Assembly: GCA_963703855.1 (NCBI GenBank)
Contig: CAVPFW010000020.1
Span: 1 to 64,000 of the forward strand
From: AP-15 sp963703855
GTDB lineage: Bacteria; Pseudomonadota; Alphaproteobacteria; ATCC43930; CGMCC-115725
DNA length: 64,000 bases
Direction of reading: 5' to 3'
Positions 33,280 through 41,415 of the stretch are shown here, piece after piece. How positions within the stretch are numbered: the first letter of the stretch is position 1; each line of letters opens with the position of its first letter. A model generated the notes under the pieces. It saw nothing but the letters and a program-made list of their open reading frames with translations. It searched no databases and had not been told where the DNA came from. The position numbers were made by a program, and so were the translations under genes.

Positions 33280-34641
33280 TCAGCCCGAGGCGCGGCGATT
33301 GAACACCGCGAGCCCGCGCAGGACGTCCAACGCCTGGGTCAACTGCTCGTCGCTCGCCCCGCCGATATCGCCGGTCGCCACCGACGGCGCCGTCTTTGGC
33401 GGAGGCGTCGCGGTTGCGCCCGGAGGAGCCCCGGCGGGGGCGGGCTTCGCAGCGGGGCCAGGCATCGCAGTCGGCGGCGGCTGGTCGGGATTTTTCAGCG
33501 CACCCGGCAGGTCCGCCTCGTGCCGACCCTCTTCCTGGGTCAGCTTTTCGAGCTTCAGCGGGGTGACGGTGAGGTCGGGCTGGAGGCCCTTGCCGTCGAT
33601 GTCGCGGCCGTCGGGGGTGGTGAAGCGGGCGGTGGTCAGGCGGATGGCGCCGCCGCCGGCGAGCGGGAGCACGGTCTCGATGGCGCTCTCGCCAAAGGTC
33701 TTGGTGCCGAGCAGCACGGCGCGGCGGTTGTCCTGCAGCGCGCCGGCGACGAGCTCGGCCTCCTCGGCGGTGCCGCCATTGACCAGGACGACGATCGGCA
33801 GCCCCTTGGCCAGATCGCCCGGGGTGGCGGCGATGTGCTTGAGGCCCTCGGGCCGGCGGCTCTTGACCAGGGCGATGTCGCCCTTGTCGAGAAAGGCGTC
33901 GGCGGCGGCGACCGCGTCCGGAAAATTACCGCCGGGGTTGTTGCGCAGGTCGAGCACCAGGCCGGAAAGCCGGCCGGCGGTCTTGTGCCGCAGATCCTGC
34001 AGCGCCGCGGCGAGCGCCGCCGGGGTGGCGTCGTCAAAGCCGGCGATCCGCACATAGCCGATATTGCCGTCCTCGACCTGTGCCGTCACCGGGCGCAGAT
34101 GGTCGGCGGCGCGCTCGAGGCTGAGCTTGATCGGGTTGCCCGCGCCGCGCTGCAGCGCCAGCGCCACGGTGCTGCCGGCGGGCCCGCGCAATTTCTGCTC
34201 GGCCTCGGCCAGGCTCAGCTCGTAGGTCGGCTCCCGGTCGATCGAAAAAATCAGATCGCCGGGCATGATCCCGGCCGCCGCCGCCGGCGAGCCGTCGCGC
34301 GGCGAGATCACCCGCAACTGCCCGTTGTCGAGGGTCACCGCCACCCCGATCCCCGCCTCGCCGCCAGTCGCGGGGGAGCGCAATGCCTGATAAGCCGCCG
34401 GATCGATATAGGCGGCGTGCGGGTCGAGGCCCGACAGCATGCCGGTGATCGCCGCCCCCACCAGCTTGCTGTCGGTTACCGCATCGACCGCGTCCTGGCG
34501 AATGCGCTCAAAGGCCTCGTCGAACAGGTTCAGCTCCTCGTAGACGGCGTCCTTGCCGCCCTGCTGCTGGGCGAAAACGCCGCCCGGCATAACCAAAGCC
34601 GTCGCCAGGATCACCATCGCCAGTTTACGCACGCGCCGCAC
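33280..34641 (-). CDS. S41 (C-terminal processing protease) family protein, catalytic dyad lost
   Basis: A 453-residue periplasmic protein: signal peptide (MRRVRKLAMVILATALVMPG, GVFAQ), an N-terminal cap, a PDZ domain at about 95-180 (VISPRDGSPAAAAGIMPGDL), the protease core, and a Pro-rich tail before a final helix. In active members a Ser and a Lys 25 residues apart form the dyad (Ser430/Lys455 in E. coli Tsp). Here the Ser position in NGGTAEEAELVAG is E293 and the Lys position in GTKTFGESAIE is E318; spacing is preserved. The substrate channel and fold (LVLDLRNNPGGNF) look normal. So this should be an inactive, binding-only homologue. The codons at both sites are GAG, so no frameshift explains it. 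Confidence 0.9.
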   Translation of the reverse strand: MRRVRKLAMVILATALVMPGGVFAQQQGGKDAVYEELNLFDEAFERIRQDAVDAVTDSKLVGAAITGMLSGLDPHAAYIDPAAYQALRSPATGGEAGIGVAVTLDNGQLRVISPRDGSPAAAAGIMPGDLIFSIDREPTYELSLAEAEQKLRGPAGSTVALALQRGAGNPIKLSLERAADHLRPVTAQVEDGNIGYVRIAGFDDATPAALAAALQDLRHKTAGRLSGLVLDLRNNPGGNFPDAVAAADAFLDKGDIALVKSRRPEGLKHIAATPGDLAKGLPIVVLVNGGTAEEAELVAGALQDNRRAVLLGTKTFGESAIETVLPLAGGGAIRLTTARFTTPDGRDIDGKGLQPDLTVTPLKLEKLTQEEGRHEADLPGALKNPDQPPPTAMPGPAAKPAPAGAPPGATATPPPKTAPSVATGDIGGASDEQLTQALDVLRGLAVFNRRASG

Positions 34642-34799
34642 CCTCCACCAGACACCCGCCTCGCGAGACGCCGCTTGCGGCGGCGTTTCAGCATAAATGG
34701 CGGGCTCGCTCGCCGAACCGGAACCCTAACCGACCAATAACGGCATTACCATGATTGTCGCCGCGCGCCCGGCGGCTCATCGGCGCGGAGGACGGTGGG

Positions 34800-35195
34800 A
34801 TGGACATTCTCGCGCGGATCAAGCAGGAGATGCTGCCTTTCGCCGCGCTGCTCGGCATCGAGTTCGTCAGTGCCTCGGCGGACAGGATTGTTGGCCGCAT
34901 GTCCGTGCGCGAGGATCTGTGCACGCGCCCGGCGGTGCTCCACGGCGGGGCGATCATGGCCTTTGCCGACACGCTGGGCGCCGTCGGCACGATCGTCAAC
35001 CTGCCCGAGGGCGCCGGGACGACGACGATCGAGAGCAAAACCAACTTCATCGCCGCGGCGCCGGCCGGCACCAAGGTGATCGGCGAGGCGACCCCAATTC
35101 ACCGCGGGCGGCGGACGATGATCTGGCAGACCCGGGTCTCGACTCCCGAAGGCCGGCTGGTGGCGCTCGTCACCCAAACCCAGCTCGTGCTTTGA
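34800..35195 (+). CDS. PaaI/YigI-type hotdog thioesterase
   Basis: A 131-residue hotdog-fold acyl-CoA thioesterase. The family's catalytic segment is LHGGAIMAFADTLGAVGTIV (HGG plus Asp), preceded by REDLCTRPAV and followed by IESKTNFIAAAPAGTKV and the last strand VALVTQTQLVL. The ATG at 34800 with GGAGGACGG upstream gives the standard N-terminus, better than an earlier in-frame start. It is divergent from the S41 gene and runs head-on into the second DUF1640 gene, whose 3' end overlaps its last codons. Releases CoA from a small or aryl acyl group; substrate unknown. Confidence 0.88.
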   Translation: MDILARIKQEMLPFAALLGIEFVSASADRIVGRMSVREDLCTRPAVLHGGAIMAFADTLGAVGTIVNLPEGAGTTTIESKTNFIAAAPAGTKVIGEATPIHRGRRTMIWQTRVSTPEGRLVALVTQTQLVL

Positions 35196-35598
35196 GAGCC
35201 GCGGGGAGTAAAGCCGCCGACTTGGCGGCAAAGGCCAGGTTCGCCCCTTTGGCGCAATGGCCCGGAGGCAGCTGATTTCGTGGATCTCGCCGTCGATGGC
35301 TGCGGCGCCGTGCCGGCGCGCACAGGCGCTCTAGGTTGCGCGGCCGCAAACAGCCTGAGCACCCCAGGATCGTCGCCACCTGGGCGAACCCGACCCCGAC
35401 GACCCACTTGACGAGCTCGGCTTTCGTATCCGCGATTTCGCGCCGCAGATCGGCAATGTCGGTCTTCGTCGCGATGTTCGACAGGTCGATATCGACCGCC
35501 TGCCTGACCGCCGCCGTGAGGGCTTCGGCCTGGGCGTCGGTGAAGCCGGCGGCGGTGAGGCTCTTGACCGTTTCGTGCGTGTCGAGGGCGCTGATCAC
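35170..35598 (-). pseudogene. DUF1640 (CCDC90/MCUR1-like) protein, second copy, 3' end replaced
   Basis: Start MISALDTHETVKSLTAAGFT, helical segment (AEALTAAVRQAVDIDLSNIA), short coil (IADLRREIADTKAELVKWVV) and the start of the transmembrane helix (GVGFAQVATILG). A base is then missing in a run of G (about 35362-35365); one frame over, the helix would continue GVLRLF. Downstream the frame has no proper stop and instead contains a stretch copied from the neighbouring MoaD gene (35277-35299 matches 35699-35721). So the 3' end was lost in a local rearrangement. It is shorter in coil than the copy at 33 kb. Overlaps the thioesterase 3' end by 26 bases as drawn. Confidence 0.75.
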
Positions 35599-35629
35599 GA
35601 GCCTTCACCGATCCCCAGGCCGCCGCATG

Positions 35630-35890
35630 CTACCCGCCTTCGAGCTTGGGGATGAAGAACACCTCGCTGCCCTGGCGCAGCGGCTGGAGGTAGCCGACTT
35701 CGTGGATCTCGCCGTCGATGGCGACCGTGGTTTCCTCCTCGAGGTGCTCGCCGAGGCCGGGGTAGAGCTTATCGAGGGCCTTGATGACGCCGCGCAGGCT
35801 TTTTGCCTCGACCTGGAATTCGCGCTCGCCGCCGGTATAGCGGCGGCTGAACCCGCCCGACAAAACCACCCGCGCGGTCGTCTCGGCCAT
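35630..35890 (-). CDS. MoaD/ThiS-family ubiquitin-like sulfur carrier
   Basis: An 86-residue beta-grasp protein ending in LEGG: the C-terminal Gly-Gly that is thiocarboxylated in MoaD/ThiS proteins. Sequence order: VVLSGGFSRRYTGGEREFQV, LRGVIKALDKLYPGLGEHLE (the central helix), VAIDGEIHEV and LRQGSEVFFIPKLEGG. It is separated by 3 bases from the molybdopterin hydroxylase gene and downstream of it, so they are in one operon. A dedicated sulfur donor may serve maturation of the molybdenum cofactor of that enzyme (the sulfido ligand), in place of or alongside the general MoaD. Intact. Confidence 0.85.
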   Translation of the reverse strand: MAETTARVVLSGGFSRRYTGGEREFQVEAKSLRGVIKALDKLYPGLGEHLEEETTVAIDGEIHEVGYLQPLRQGSEVFFIPKLEGG

Positions 35891-35893
35891 GGG

Positions 35894-38170
35894 CTAGTCC
35901 CCAGCGCCCGCGTCGAGGGCGGCGCGCACCTTGGGCGGCGACATCGGCAATTCGGTCAGGCGCCGGCTGATGGCGCTGTCGATCGCGTTGGCGATCGCCG
36001 CCATCGGCGGGCAGATATTGACCTCGCCGACCCCCTTGGCGCCGTAGGGATGGGCCGGGTTCGGCACTTCGACCAAGACCGCCTCGATCATCGGCACGTC
36101 GGAGGCGACCGGCACCCGGTAATCGAGAAAGCCGGCATTGTCGAGGCGGCCGTTCCGGTCGTAGATGTATTCCTCGTTCAAGGCCCAGCCGATGCCCTGG
36201 GTGACGCCGCCCTGGATCTGCCCCTCGACATAGCTGGGATGGATCGCGCAGCCGACATCCTGGGCGGCGACAAAGCGCAGCACCGTGACCTTGCCGGTCT
36301 CGGGATCGACCTCGACATCGCAGAAATGGGTTGCGAAGCCCGGTGCCTGGCCGCCGGCGTTGACCGATGCCTGAGCGCCGATCGGACCGCCGGTCAATGC
36401 CTTCTTGACGGCGAGCTCCTTCAACGACAATGGCGCAAAATCGCCGACATTGGCGCCGGCGGGCTTGGCCTGCCCATCCTCCCAGACGACGCCGTCGACT
36501 TCGACGTCCCAGATGATCGCGGCTCGCTTGCGCAGTTCGTCGACGACCTTTTTGCTGGCCTCGACGATGGCCATGCCGGTGGCGAAGGTGACGCGCGAGC
36601 CGCCGGTCACATGGGTGTAGCCGATCGAGGCGGTGTCGGCGACGATCGAGCGCACCTGGCTGTAGTCGATGCCCAGGGTCTCGGCCGCCATCAGCGCCAT
36701 CGAGGCGCGCGAGCCGCCGATATCAGGGCTGCCGGTGGCGACGACGACGGTGCCGTCCTCGTTGACCTGCACGGTCGCGCTCAACTCGCCGCCGCCGTTG
36801 AACCAGTAGCCCGAGGCGACGCCGCGCCCCTGGTTCGGCCCCAAGGGCGCCTGGTAATGCGGATGGTTGATCAAGGCTTCCAGGGTTTCGACACAGCCGC
36901 CATGGGCCATCTTTGGCCCATAGATCATCGTCGTGCCCGGCCGCGCCGCGTTTTTGAGCCGCAACTGCAGCGGGTCCATGCCGATCTTCTTGGCCAACAT
37001 GTCGAGCACGCTTTCGACGGCAAAAGCCGAGATCGGCGAGCCCGGCGCGCGGTAGGCGGCCGCCTTCGGCCGGTTGCACACGACGTCGTAGCCGACCGAG
37101 CGCGCGTTCGGGATGTTGTACGGCGCAAAGGCGCACAGGCACGCATTCATGACCGGCGAGCCGGGAAAGGCGCCGGCCTGGAATTTGAAGATCCCGTCGG
37201 CGGCGGTCAGGGTGCCGTCCTTCTTGATCCCGATCTTGACCCACATCGAGGCGCCGGAGGTCGGGCCCGAGGCCTTGAACACCTCGTCGCGGCTCATTAC
37301 GATCTTGACTGGGCGCCCCGATTTCTTCGACAGCAGCGCCGCGACCGGTTCGAGATAAACGACGGTCTTGCCGCCGAACCCGCCGCCGATCTCGGCCGGG
37401 TTGACCCGCACGTCGCCGACCGGCATGCCGAGCAGCTTCGCGGTCAGCGCGCGCACGACGAAATGCCCCTGGCTCGACGCCCAGATCTCGGCTTGGCCGT
37501 CGGCCTCGACCTTGGCGACGGTGGCGTGCGGCTCGATATAGGCCTGGTGCACCGCCGCGGTCTTGAACTCCTTCTCGACGACGAAATCGGCTTCGGCAAA
37601 TCCGGCCTCGAGGTCGCCGATCGCGAATTCGAGCCGCTTCGAAATATTCGAGGGCCGGGTCGGCGTCGGCTCGACCCCGCGGGTGATCATGTCCTCGAAC
37701 AATAGCGGCGCGTCGGGGGCCATCGCCGCGTCGACGTCGATGACGTGCGGCAACACCTCGTAATCGATCTCGATCAGCGCCGCAGCTTCTTCGGCGACGC
37801 TCCTGCTGGCGGCGGCGACGGCGGCGACCGCGTGGCCTTCATAGAGCGCCTTTTCGCGCGCCATGACGTTGCGGGTGATGTGCCAGAAATTCTGCGCGAC
37901 CCGCTCCGGGCCGACATATTCGAATTTATGGTCGGGGAAATCGGCGGAGGTCACCACCGCCTTGACCCCGGGCAGCGCCAACGCCTTCGATGCGTCGATC
38001 GAGCGGATCCGCGCATGCGCGTGCGGCGAGCGGACGATCTTGCCGTAGAGCGCACCCGCCATCGCCAGATCGGCGCCGTAGAGCGCGCGTCCGGTCACTT
38101 TCGGCACGCCGTCCGGACGGATCGGCCGAGTTCCCACCCATTTGTAGCGCGACGGTGCGATGTCGTTCAC
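35894..38170 (-). CDS. Xanthine dehydrogenase-family molybdopterin-binding subunit, second lone copy
   Basis: A 758-residue large subunit of a molybdenum hydroxylase. Seen: the hammerhead domain (KVTGRALYGADLAMAGALY), GGGFGGKTVVYLEPVAALLS, the loop AAYRAPGSPIS where the substrate specificity segment lies, HPSYVEGQIQGGVTQGIGWA, and the catalytic Glu in GVGEVN (E716). The GTG start has a strong site (CAGGAG, 9 bases upstream). The next gene down is the MoaD-like carrier. No small 2Fe-2S or FAD subunit is nearby, and the gene is not closely related to the copy at 12 kb. Substrate unknown; related 4-hydroxybenzoyl-CoA reductase and xanthine dehydrogenases use the same plan. Confidence 0.9.
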   Translation of the reverse strand: MNDIAPSRYKWVGTRPIRPDGVPKVTGRALYGADLAMAGALYGKIVRSPHAHARIRSIDASKALALPGVKAVVTSADFPDHKFEYVGPERVAQNFWHITRNVMAREKALYEGHAVAAVAAASRSVAEEAAALIEIDYEVLPHVIDVDAAMAPDAPLLFEDMITRGVEPTPTRPSNISKRLEFAIGDLEAGFAEADFVVEKEFKTAAVHQAYIEPHATVAKVEADGQAEIWASSQGHFVVRALTAKLLGMPVGDVRVNPAEIGGGFGGKTVVYLEPVAALLSKKSGRPVKIVMSRDEVFKASGPTSGASMWVKIGIKKDGTLTAADGIFKFQAGAFPGSPVMNACLCAFAPYNIPNARSVGYDVVCNRPKAAAYRAPGSPISAFAVESVLDMLAKKIGMDPLQLRLKNAARPGTTMIYGPKMAHGGCVETLEALINHPHYQAPLGPNQGRGVASGYWFNGGGELSATVQVNEDGTVVVATGSPDIGGSRASMALMAAETLGIDYSQVRSIVADTASIGYTHVTGGSRVTFATGMAIVEASKKVVDELRKRAAIIWDVEVDGVVWEDGQAKPAGANVGDFAPLSLKELAVKKALTGGPIGAQASVNAGGQAPGFATHFCDVEVDPETGKVTVLRFVAAQDVGCAIHPSYVEGQIQGGVTQGIGWALNEEYIYDRNGRLDNAGFLDYRVPVASDVPMIEAVLVEVPNPAHPYGAKGVGEVNICPPMAAIANAIDSAISRRLTELPMSPPKVRAALDAGAGD

Positions 38171-38490
38171 GGCTCTGTCTCCTGATCGCCCGAAATGATC
38201 CGACTGGCTGACAGGGTCGCGCGCGGCGCCCGCAAATGCAAGGCCGAGCCACGGCCATTTCGTTCGCGCTGCCGGGGACCGCCATGCCGTCGGGCGGAGC
38301 CCGGAAACATACCGTCGGGCGGAGCCCGGAAACATGCCGGCGGGCCCGTGCCCGGGAACAGGCCGGCGCGGCATCGCCCCGGCCGAGCGGCGAGCGCGAT
38401 CGGCTTCGACCTCGGTGGTTCCCTCGGCGCCTTAACGGGACCTTTATTTCTCTGCCGTCAACTTTGCCGGATCGGTAGGGCTCGGGAGCA
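38171..38490. other. Divergent promoter gap of the hydroxylase and the Tad operon, with a tandem repeat
   Basis: This 320-base gap separates two outward-facing transcription units. At 38287-38335 a 25-base unit (core CGTCGGGCGGAGCCCGG, with internal complementarity) occurs twice, and a weaker third copy follows to about 38360. The remainder is GC-rich and has no ORF worth reporting. A TadG ribosome site-like GGGAG occurs at its right end. No transcription factor site is recognised. Confidence 0.5.
38287..38360. repeat. 25-base tandem repeat, about 3 copies
   Basis: Two perfect copies of a 24-base sequence at 38287-38310 and 38312-38335, then a degenerate third copy. Each copy holds a short palindrome (GGGC...GCCC-type). 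It lies between the hydroxylase and Tad operons and could form a hairpin series. Confidence 0.7.
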
Positions 38491-40437
38491 ATGCACGGCG
38501 AATTTCAGAAACTTCTCGGCGACCGGCGGGGCGCGATCAGCGTGCTGGCCGCCTTTGTCATGGTCGGGGCGATCGGGGTCTCGGCATTGGCCATCGAATA
38601 CGGCCACGGCCTGTTGCAGCGCACGGAAACCCAGCGGGTCGCCGATCTCGCCGCCTATGGCGGGGGATTGGTCTACAATTCGACGAGCTCGACCACGAGC
38701 GCCACCAGTGCGGTCAACAATATCGCGGCGCTCAACGGGTTGTCCGGGGACGCGACCACCTCCGTGGCGAATTCGCCGACCGGGGACGGCAACCAGGCTC
38801 TACAGGTCACAGTGACCAGCAATGTCCCGCTGCTGCTGGCGCGGCTGCTGACCACCAACACGACGATGGCGGTCAGCGCCACCGCCTATGCCGAGGTCAA
38901 ACCCGACGCCTCCGGCTGCGTCATCGCGCTGGGCACCGGCGGCGGCGGCAGCGGCATCACCTTGAGCGGTGGCACCAGCCTGACGGCCGACAACTGCGCC
39001 GTCGCCTCGAACACCACCCTGACCTTGACCGGGGGCAGCACGATCACCACGAAGAATGTCGATTACGACACGACGGCGCCCAATATATCCGGCGGCAGCA
39101 GCATTGTTCCGCCGGCCGGCACGTCCGCGGTGGCTTACGCCAAGGTGACCACCGCCGATCCGTTGAGCGGCAACACCGAGGTCAGCACGGCCACCGCCCG
39201 CCTCGCCACGGTCGCGAGTGAGCCCGCTCCGAGCGCGCCGACCCCTCCCAGCGGCGCCAGCGTAACGTTCGGCTACAGCTCGATCCCCGCATCGGGCTTG
39301 CCGACGGGCTGCACGGACAGCTTCTCGTCGCCGACGCATACGCTGACCTGCACCGGGACCGGTCCGTTCAATTTTGGCGGCATCAGCTTGGGAGGAGGCA
39401 TCACCGTCAACTTCAATACCGGCGGTTCATCCTCGGCCACGTACAATTTCAGCGGATCGATCAACAATTCCGGGGCGGCCATGACCTTCGGCTCCGGAAC
39501 CTACAACATCGCCCAGGGAATCACCGTCGGGGGCGGTACAACGACGACGTTCGGCGCCGGCACCTTCAACGTCGGCAAGCTCACAACCTCCTGCAGCGGC
39601 GTTGCCGGCTACAGCATCTGCAACACCGGAACGACCCTGACCTTCGGCGGCCCGAGCAAGTTTGTGCTGCAAGGCGGCATCTATAACGGCGGCGGCGCGA
39701 CCTTGAGCTTGGGCAGCGGCAACGGCAACAGCTATCAGATCGGCAAGGCCGCCGACGGCAACTCGATCAACGCCGGCACCAGCGAGACGACCAGTTTCGT
39801 CAGCGCGACCGACAGCGGCGATCTGTTTCAGACCGCCGGAAACATCGTCAGCGGCGGCGGCACCTGTCTCTCGCTCCCCGCCGCCGCCGAGCACGACATC
39901 AACGGCTACATCTCGCTCGCCGGCGGGACCACCCTCGGCGCCGGCATCTACACCGTCAGCGACTATGTTGCGTTCGGCGCCAGCGGCGGCGGCGATGTGA
40001 CCTGCAGCGGCAATCCGGTCGGGGTCAGCGGCAGCGGCGTTACCTTGGTTATCGGGGGCACCGTGGTTCCGTCCTCGGGAACCTGTTCGGGGACGGCCTT
40101 CTGCATTGCCGCGGGTTTCAGCCACGTGACGTTGACCGCGCCGTCATCCGGCATCACCGAGAGCCTCGTCGTGGTCGGCCCCCCTGCGACATCGGCAAAC
40201 CCCTGGGCCGGCGCCACCTTCGCGGAGGGCGCCACCAATACGAGCCTGTCCGGCGCATTCTATTTTCCGCACGGACCGGTGACCCTCGGCGGCGCCGCCA
40301 CGGTCGGCAACGGCACCGGCCAGTGCCTCGAGCTGATCGGCTCGCGGGTCGCCTTGGCCGGAGGCAGCGCCGTCGGCTCCACTTGCGCCGGCCTGACCGG
40401 CGGCAGCTCGGGCGGGACCGTCAGCCTGGTGCAATGA
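38491..40437 (+). CDS. TadG-like protein with a long Gly/Thr/Ser-rich beta region
   Basis: A 648-residue protein. The first 60 residues are a Tad-type N-terminus: DRRGAISVLAAFVMVGAIGV then SALAIEYGHGLLQRTETQRV ADLAAYGG-like sequence, with the hydrophobic stem helix and the A-D dyad typical of TadG-family Flp pilus proteins. From residue 140 to the end it is low-complexity and rich in Gly, Thr, Ser and Asn (GITLSGGTSLTADNCAVASN, GTGPFNFGGISLGGG), with spacing of a beta-helix. It starts the operon: 16 bases before the first TadE gene. No other tad or cpa gene is in the window. A surface or periplasmic adhesin-like part of a pilus is the likely job. Confidence 0.8.
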   Translation: MHGEFQKLLGDRRGAISVLAAFVMVGAIGVSALAIEYGHGLLQRTETQRVADLAAYGGGLVYNSTSSTTSATSAVNNIAALNGLSGDATTSVANSPTGDGNQALQVTVTSNVPLLLARLLTTNTTMAVSATAYAEVKPDASGCVIALGTGGGGSGITLSGGTSLTADNCAVASNTTLTLTGGSTITTKNVDYDTTAPNISGGSSIVPPAGTSAVAYAKVTTADPLSGNTEVSTATARLATVASEPAPSAPTPPSGASVTFGYSSIPASGLPTGCTDSFSSPTHTLTCTGTGPFNFGGISLGGGITVNFNTGGSSSATYNFSGSINNSGAAMTFGSGTYNIAQGITVGGGTTTTFGAGTFNVGKLTTSCSGVAGYSICNTGTTLTFGGPSKFVLQGGIYNGGGATLSLGSGNGNSYQIGKAADGNSINAGTSETTSFVSATDSGDLFQTAGNIVSGGGTCLSLPAAAEHDINGYISLAGGTTLGAGIYTVSDYVAFGASGGGDVTCSGNPVGVSGSGVTLVIGGTVVPSSGTCSGTAFCIAAGFSHVTLTAPSSGITESLVVVGPPATSANPWAGATFAEGATNTSLSGAFYFPHGPVTLGGAATVGNGTGQCLELIGSRVALAGGSAVGSTCAGLTGGSSGGTVSLVQ

Positions 40438-40453
40438 GCTCGCAAGGCCGGCA

Positions 40454-40981
40454 ATGAGGTTGCGCGCCCGTCTGCGCCGAGCGGCGCGAATTTTGACCGC
40501 GCAGGAAGCTGCGGGCGTCGCCGCCATTGAATTCGCCGTTTATGCCACGGTGTTTCTGATGATCGTCGCGGCGACGGTCGATATCGGGCTGCTGCTGTTC
40601 ACCAATTCCGAGCTCGATGCGGCGGTCAGCGCCGGCGCCCAATACGCCGTCAACAACGCGGCGATGGTCTTGTCCAATCCGAGCGGCCTCAACACCGATA
40701 TCTCGGCGATCGTCGACAACGCCAACGGCTCGAGCTGGGCGACCAGCACGGTCAACGTCAACAACAGCAACGACGCCACCGGCTGCTACTGCCCGACCGG
40801 CACCCCGGGAAGCTGGAACTGGGGCAGTGCGGTGAGCTGCGGCAGCGCCTGCGCCGGGAACGGAGTGGCCGGACAATTCGTCACGATCACCGCGAGCCGC
40901 ACCATCTCGCCGATGTTCCCGGCTTTCGGCTTTGTGCAGAACGGCGCGATCAGCCGCAGCGCGCTGGTCGAGACGCAATGA
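40454..40981 (+). CDS. TadE-family pseudopilin-like protein
   Basis: A 175-residue TadE-like protein: a positive N-terminus (MRLRARLRRAARILTAQEAA), then GVAAIEFAVYATVFLMIVAA where GVAAIEFA is the TadE motif with the Glu of the fifth mature position, followed by the transmembrane stem and a 130-residue, Ser/Asn-rich globular part with four Cys (CYC, SCGSAC). Minor pseudopilins of this kind are cut by TadV-type peptidase; the processing site is the G before VAAIEF. The TadE2 start overlaps its stop by 4 bases. Not required to be assembled into a known pilus, since no other tad genes are near. Confidence 0.85.
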   Translation: MRLRARLRRAARILTAQEAAGVAAIEFAVYATVFLMIVAATVDIGLLLFTNSELDAAVSAGAQYAVNNAAMVLSNPSGLNTDISAIVDNANGSSWATSTVNVNNSNDATGCYCPTGTPGSWNWGSAVSCGSACAGNGVAGQFVTITASRTISPMFPAFGFVQNGAISRSALVETQ

Positions 40982-41415
40982 GCGGCCCGGTGCTGCATTC
41001 CCTGGCGCACGCACGCGGCGGCGCCACGGCGGTCGAGTTCGCGCTGGTATTGCCGATATTCCTGGCCTTGGTCTTCGGCAGCATCGAATTCGGCCGGCTG
41101 CTGTGGGCCAAGGAAGCATTGCAGGAGACCGCGATCGCCGGGGCCCGGTGCGTGGCGATCGCCCAGGGGTCGGGCCAAACCAACAGCCCCTGCGCGTCGG
41201 GCGGCACGACCACCTATATCCAGAACGTCGCCACGGCCTGGGGGCTCACCCTCGCGAGCATTAGCCCGACCACGTCGGCGAGCTGCGGCGGCACGTCGGG
41301 CTTCTCGCAGGTGACCCTGACCAGCACCTTCAACAGCGTCGTTCCGAAGCTGGTCCAGCTCAGCGCCGGCGGACTGACCCTGACCGCGACGGCGTGCTAT
41401 CCGAACAACCCGTGA
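40978..41415 (+). CDS. TadE-family pseudopilin-like protein, second
   Basis: A 145-residue protein of the same family: HARGGATAVEFALVLPIFLA then LVFGSIEFGRLLWAKEALQE. GATAVEFA is the processing and assembly motif and the helix after it the pilin stem. The rest is a beta-rich domain with a repeating Thr/Ser pattern and two or three Cys. The ATG overlaps the upstream stop (ATGA), so its translation is coupled. The three-gene operon TadG-TadE-TadE ends here. Confidence 0.87.
   Translation: MSGPVLHSLAHARGGATAVEFALVLPIFLALVFGSIEFGRLLWAKEALQETAIAGARCVAIAQGSGQTNSPCASGGTTTYIQNVATAWGLTLASISPTTSASCGGTSGFSQVTLTSTFNSVVPKLVQLSAGGLTLTATACYPNNP

Noticed and set aside
35336..37705. 789-codon frame antisense to the second hydroxylase
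   Set aside because: Same explanation; the sense strand has complete motifs and a strong ribosome site.
38287..38360. Possible CRISPR-like repeats
   Set aside because: Units are tandem, with one base between copies and no variable spacers; there are no cas genes.
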